Source of the DNA: CAYPFY01 sp964410105
Lineage (GTDB): Bacteria > Bacteroidota > Ignavibacteria > UBA10030 > SZUA-254
Assembly: GCA_964410105.1 (NCBI GenBank)
Contig: CAYPFY010000003.1
Span: 1-64,000 of the forward strand
Reading direction: 5' to 3'
Length of the DNA stretch: 64,000 nucleotides
Below the pieces are notes generated by a model, which ran no database searches, was not told the origin of the DNA, and was given only the letters and a program-made list of their open reading frames with translations. This document shows positions 60,153 to 64,000 of the stretch, piece by piece (position 1 is the first letter of the stretch; each line of letters starts with the position of its first letter). The translations under genes were made by a program, and so were the position numbers.

Positions 60153-62465
60153 TCACTCCATTCCTAACTTCCTCAAAAACACACCGTAGCGTGTGTCTGA
60201 GCGCAGATTTTTGAACCGCGGATCGACCTTGACCCATGGCAAGTGGTCGTCACCCTCCTCAATTCCCTTGTTGAGATATTCGAATGCTTTGTCATTATCC
60301 CCCGCCCGTGCATACAATACGGAAAGTGTCCAGGGATAGTGGTAGCCCTCCTTCTCGAGATAAAGCTCGATAGACTTCAGCACAAATCCATTCCAGCCCG
60401 AATGTGAGAACGCACGTCGCAGTTCCACTGTGTCAGCAGGACTTGACCAGAATTCTGATCCGGCGAGGTAGTGAGAAACGGCTTTGTCATAAAACCCTTT
60501 CTGTTCATCAATCAGTCCTGATAGCCAGACCCAGGGTGTGACCTGCAGCTGTTCAAGGGCAAGATCACTCCGACCTAAATGGAAGTACGAGAGCGCCAAC
60601 TGCTGACCTAAAAGATTTGACAGCGGATCACGCTGGTAGGCAAGCCTATTCTGCTTGATCGCCTCCTCGAACCGTCCCATCGCGAGCAGGGCATAAGCGT
60701 ATTCCATGTAAGACCACGCGTATCCGGGGTTAAGTTCGATGGCCTTTCTGAATTCACTCTCGCCATCTGCAAACTTCCAATCGGAAAACACCTTTACATA
60801 GCCGAGCGGGCCATGCGCCTCACCGAGGGAACTGTCTATCTCCAGAGCTTTTGTTGCAGCCGCCCGTATCTTCGGTACTGCCTCCCTCGCGGGCATCAGT
60901 TCACCGGAGACTAGAAGGTATGCTTCAGCAAGTCCAACGTACGCTGAGGCATATGATGGGTCTATCTCGATTGCCTTTTGGAAAAATTCTACTCCTTTGC
61001 TAGATCCGTTTGGCCCCGTGCAATTAATTTCATAGCGACCTTTCAGATAGAATTGGTACGCTTCAGTGTTCTCAGTATAACGTCTGGTGAGCTTTTGCCG
61101 CTCTTCGCCGGTCAACCTCACCCTCAAATTCTGCAGAATATTGTTCGCAATTTCCTCTTGAACAGAAAAGATATCGGCAAGCTTTCGGTTGTAGTGATCT
61201 CCCCAGATCTGACTCTTGTCATGGGTGTCCACAAGTTCGGTCTTGATTGAAATCTCGTCCCCTCGGCTGAGAACTCTGCTCATCAGCACGGCACGGACGC
61301 CGTTTAAATCCTTGCTGACTGCCTGCGGGTCAATCAGCCGGTGCTTGTATCCTATCACGGAGCTGAACGCCGTCACCCTCACATTGGGCAATCGAGAAAG
61401 ATTGTCAATGATGCTTTCTGCAACTCCATCGCTGAAGTACTCGAGGGTTGTATCCGCGCTCTCATTGACGAACGGCAATACTGCAAGATCGATCCCATAA
61501 GAGTGTCGTGGAAATAAGAACAAGCTTATGGCAGCAACCAACACAGCGAGACCGATTCCCCCAACATATAGGTGACTTCGCTTTACCCGATAGATCATTG
61601 CCCTGATCGGATGGAGTTTCAGGGTGGAAGTCTCAAGCTCCGTCGCAATCTTCTTGAGGTCCGTGATCATATCCTGAATTCGTTGGTATCGATTGCGAGC
61701 GTTCCGCTGCATTGCTCTACCGGCAATCCCGACCAATTTCAACGGGACCTCCGGACGGACCTTTAGAATCGGCACTGGGTCGTCGTGGAGGATCTGGTAG
61801 ATGATCGCCTGCTCATATTCGCCGGGAAACGGAAGCTTTCCGGTCATCATCTCATACATCATGACGCCGAGCGACCAGATGTCGGTCCGCTGATCGACCT
61901 CCTCGCCGCGCGCTTGCTCGGGTGACATATATATGACCGTCCCGACAATCGAACCGAATTTGGTGAGACGTGTTTGACCGGAGAATCTAGCGATTCCGAA
62001 ATCGAGAATTTTCACGACGCCATCGCCGGTCACTATGATATTTTGAGGCTTGATGTCACGGTGGATGATGCCGGACTGATGCGCCTTTGATAATCCTTGC
62101 GAGATCTGAATCCCGATTTCGACGGCTTCCTTTACGTCAAGAGGGCCCCGGGCGATTTTCTTTGCGAGCGTCTCACCTTCATAGTATGCCATGCTGATGA
62201 ACAATTGCCCCGGCCCTTCGGGACCATGTTCGGTCTCCCCGATTTCATAGATTGTGCAGATGTTCGGATGGTCAAGTGCTCGCGCCGCCCGCGCCTCGTG
62301 AATGAACCGTTCTCTTGCTTCCGGATCGGCTGTGACGTCTCTCGGCAGAAACTTCAGCGCAACAGGGCTCTTAAGTCTTGAGTCCTCCGCCTTGTAAACT
62401 ATGCCCATCCCGGCTTCGCCGAGTTTTTCCACAATCCTATAGTGCGAGATTGTTGAGCCGATCAT
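60153..62465 (-). CDS. Membrane Ser/Thr protein kinase with TolB-like and TPR domains
   Basis: Protein of 770 residues. Kinase domain (about 9-275) with catalytic Lys38 in 'PVALKFL', HRD at 135-137 ('HRDIKPQNIIV') and DFG at 155-157. A membrane helix (about 298-316) is followed by a TolB/FlgO-like domain (320-460, 'LAVLPFVNESADTTLEYFSDG') and TPR repeats (500-750). This kinase-TM-TolB-TPR layout is known from Acidobacteria, FCB and other groups. The glycine loop reads GEAGMG, with Ala18 instead of the usual second Gly, which may reduce ATP binding. The gene lies on the strand opposite uvrA and may be part of the accessory region, since its codon use is less GC-biased. Confidence 0.93.
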   Translation of the reverse strand: MIGSTISHYRIVEKLGEAGMGIVYKAEDSRLKSPVALKFLPRDVTADPEARERFIHEARAARALDHPNICTIYEIGETEHGPEGPGQLFISMAYYEGETLAKKIARGPLDVKEAVEIGIQISQGLSKAHQSGIIHRDIKPQNIIVTGDGVVKILDFGIARFSGQTRLTKFGSIVGTVIYMSPEQARGEEVDQRTDIWSLGVMMYEMMTGKLPFPGEYEQAIIYQILHDDPVPILKVRPEVPLKLVGIAGRAMQRNARNRYQRIQDMITDLKKIATELETSTLKLHPIRAMIYRVKRSHLYVGGIGLAVLVAAISLFLFPRHSYGIDLAVLPFVNESADTTLEYFSDGVAESIIDNLSRLPNVRVTAFSSVIGYKHRLIDPQAVSKDLNGVRAVLMSRVLSRGDEISIKTELVDTHDKSQIWGDHYNRKLADIFSVQEEIANNILQNLRVRLTGEERQKLTRRYTENTEAYQFYLKGRYEINCTGPNGSSKGVEFFQKAIEIDPSYASAYVGLAEAYLLVSGELMPAREAVPKIRAAATKALEIDSSLGEAHGPLGYVKVFSDWKFADGESEFRKAIELNPGYAWSYMEYAYALLAMGRFEEAIKQNRLAYQRDPLSNLLGQQLALSYFHLGRSDLALEQLQVTPWVWLSGLIDEQKGFYDKAVSHYLAGSEFWSSPADTVELRRAFSHSGWNGFVLKSIELYLEKEGYHYPWTLSVLYARAGDNDKAFEYLNKGIEEGDDHLPWVKVDPRFKNLRSDTRYGVFLRKLGME

Positions 62466-63053
62466 AGGGGTGCATTCACCAGCCGATTTTTTGAGTGTTC
62501 CGTTTTTTCACGTACTGATCACGCCCGGAAATTCAGTCGATAAGAGTATGACACAACTGAGCAATCTGTTGGTTCATTCCCACATGACTTCTTCGGGCAT
62601 TTGTCAAGGAAACGATTACAGGATAAGCGGATGATTGACGCGCTCCACGTGAGATGGTTTATTGGGATATGGGTTGGCCGATCGTGATTCTCCTCTACCC
62701 CCGAAAATCGAGAATCGAAATGAACGAAACGACTGAAACTAAGAAGAATATATCTGATTGTCAAAACTAACAACTCGTGATCGAAAAACCAACGAAGTTT
62801 GTCCGCGGGCAGTGACTTTGCGAACATGGCCGACGATGGACGATAGCACCGATCGAGGCCGGATCCAGGGGCTTTTGTGCCATGAAGGTGACATGGCAAG
62901 AAGGCACCAGACCCTTCCTCTTTCGCTCTCGTTCGCTACGGGGAACTGAAGGCGCCCGCACGCGGGATCGCCCTGTAATTGCATGTTTCTGGCCCATTCG
63001 ATAAATTGACATCGAAGGTCTCGTTCCCTTCTCACTTTTTCCCTTGGAAAACT
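62466..63053. other. Intergenic region between the kinase gene and uvrA
   Basis: No supported gene in these 588 bases. A perfect -35 box TTGACA (63006-63011) lies 42 bases before the uvrA start, but the -10 position is poor. Short frames on both strands have no family-like content. A tRNA-like tail was considered near 62940-63000 and not supported. Confidence 0.4.
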
Positions 63054-64000
63054 TTGGAAACGCTCGTCGTCAAGGGCGCCCGCGTCCATAATCTGAAAAA
63101 TATCGACGTGGAGATGCCCCGCGATAAACTGATAGTCATCACGGGCCTCTCCGGCTCCGGCAAATCGAGTCTTGCGTTCGATACGATTTACGCCGAGGGG
63201 CAGAGACGGTATGTCGAAAGCCTCTCCGCGTACGCCCGCCAGTTTCTCGGCCTCATGGAAAGGCCCGATGTCGATAAAATCGAGGGGTTGAGCCCCGCGA
63301 TATCGATAGAGCAAAAGTCGGTCTCCCATAACCCCCGCTCCACAGTCGGTACCGTCACCGAGATCTACGACTACCTGAGACTCCTTTTTGCCCGGGTCGG
63401 GATCCAGCATTGTTACAATTGCGGCCGGAGAGTCCAGAGGCAATCAGTCGACCAGATCATCGATGCCGTCATGTCGTACTCTTCCGGCTCGAAGATCCAC
63501 ATCCTTGCGCCCGTCATCCGGGGGCGAAAAGGCCATTACCGTGAACTTTTTGAGGAAATCCTTCGGGAAGGCTTCCTTCGCGCGAGGGTCGACGGCGAGA
63601 TCAGAGAGATTTCGCGGGGGATGCAGGTCGACCGCTATAAGGTGCATAATATCGAGATCGTCGTGGATCGGCTCTCCGTGAAGGGAGATATGCGCAGCCG
63701 CATTGCTGATTCCATCGAAACAGCTCTCCGGATGGGGTCCGGGCTGGTCATCATCGACTCCGGAGCCAAGGAACAGCTTTTCAGCCAGCATCTCGCCTGC
63801 CTCTACTGCGGGATAAGCTATGATGAGCCCGCTCCGAATTCTTTTTCGTTCAATTCGCCCTATGGCTCATGCCCTTCCTGCAGCGGGCTCGGCGAAACAA
63901 AGGAGTTCGATCTGGACCTCATCATGCCGAACCGCTCACTTTCCATTAACCAGGAGGGGCTCGCTCCGCTCGGAAAGCCGCGCGACACATGGCTCTGGCG
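63054..64000 (+). CDS. uvrA: Excinuclease ABC subunit A, 5' part
   Basis: Damage-recognition ATPase of nucleotide excision repair. The start TTG at 63054 gives METLVVKGARVHNLKNIDVE, the standard UvrA N-terminus. Then come Walker A 'ITGLSGSGKSSLAFDTIYAEG', 'RYVESLSAYARQFLGLMERPD', 'IEGLSPAISIEQKS', the first zinc module 'CYNCGRRV', and 'CLYCGISY' with 'FNSPYGSCPSCSGLGE'. It continues in frame to the window edge, about one third of the gene. Only the start codon choice (TTG) is uncertain. Confidence 0.96.
   Translation, partial: METLVVKGARVHNLKNIDVEMPRDKLIVITGLSGSGKSSLAFDTIYAEGQRRYVESLSAYARQFLGLMERPDVDKIEGLSPAISIEQKSVSHNPRSTVGTVTEIYDYLRLLFARVGIQHCYNCGRRVQRQSVDQIIDAVMSYSSGSKIHILAPVIRGRKGHYRELFEEILREGFLRARVDGEIREISRGMQVDRYKVHNIEIVVDRLSVKGDMRSRIADSIETALRMGSGLVIIDSGAKEQLFSQHLACLYCGISYDEPAPNSFSFNSPYGSCPSCSGLGETKEFDLDLIMPNRSLSINQEGLAPLGKPRDTWLW

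Noticed and set aside
62930..63000. Possible tRNA 3' half or tRNA tail on the minus strand
   Set aside because: The translation there resembles frames often seen after tRNA genes, but the T-loop consensus TTCRANNC, an acceptor stem and CCA end could not be found.
1..64000. CRISPR arrays, rRNA, tRNA and intact insertion sequences
   Set aside because: No regularly spaced repeats, no rRNA or tRNA signatures and no transposase genes were seen on either strand.

Overview
This is a bacterial chromosomal window with one large set of compactly spaced genes. The DNA is GC-rich by eye, apart from an AT-richer stretch at about 55.5-62.9 kb. The gene content suggests a respiring, oxygen-using member of the FCB group, most likely an Ignavibacteria/Bacteroidota-type lineage. 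The reasons are: a complex I operon without nuoEFG; a ccsA-hemA-hemC-hemD-hemE heme cluster ending in the oxygen-dependent enzymes HemF and HemY-type oxidase; YCF48-like and carboxypeptidase-regulatory-like secreted proteins; and a TolB/TPR-type protein kinase. This placement is inference. There is no rRNA, tRNA or CRISPR array in the window. Several promoters resemble the standard TTGACA/TATAAT type with 17-bp spacers, not the typical Bacteroidetes -33/-7 type.

Layout. (1) 0.2-13.8 kb, plus strand: a type IV pilus / type II secretion-like locus. It holds a pilin-like gene behind a near-perfect sigma-54 promoter, PilC, PilB, three minor pilin-like proteins, and then, behind its own sigma-70 type promoter, PilT, a PilM-PilN fusion, PilO, a short secretin and a large modular lipoprotein. 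(2) 13.9-28.7 kb, minus strand: a 14-gene run carrying the C5 heme pathway from glutamyl-tRNA to protoheme, with a ferritin-like protein, citrate synthase, a TerC protein and an alpha/beta hydrolase among the heme genes. (3) 28.8-32.1 kb, plus: an M20 dipeptidase, a YCF48/FnIII lipoprotein and a PduO-type cobalamin adenosyltransferase. (4) 32.4-42.7 kb, plus: nuoABCDHIJKLMN, an 11-subunit complex I. (5) 42.7-46.3 kb: an OmpR-type two-component pair converging on coaX and birA. (6) 46.6-55.1 kb, plus: dnaK, clpB, then an overlapping run of isoaspartyl peptidase/asparaginase, rRNA methyltransferase, TPR lipoprotein and DUF58 protein. (7) 55.2-62.5 kb: an accessory region with a broken lipoprotein gene, two degraded 3' fragments of a comM/yifB-like gene that bracket a module (spondin-domain lipoprotein divergent from a response regulator and histidine kinase), and a membrane Ser/Thr kinase. 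(8) From 63.05 kb: the 5' part of uvrA, running off the window.

How the parts fit. The heme cluster supplies cofactor for an aerobic respiratory chain that includes the neighbouring complex I. Whether this complex I takes electrons from NADH cannot be told here, because the NADH-binding subunits are not in the operon. The pilus locus has motors, platform, alignment proteins and secretin, but no prepilin peptidase, and its pilin-like proteins lack the classical leader and Glu5. The most system-like novelty is the 56.2-59.5 kb module. Its two divergent promoters each carry the 9-mer TTTTGTGAC over the -35 box, which suggests that the response regulator controls both its own operon and the spondin lipoprotein. 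The comM fragments on both sides suggest the module arrived by transfer or recombination.
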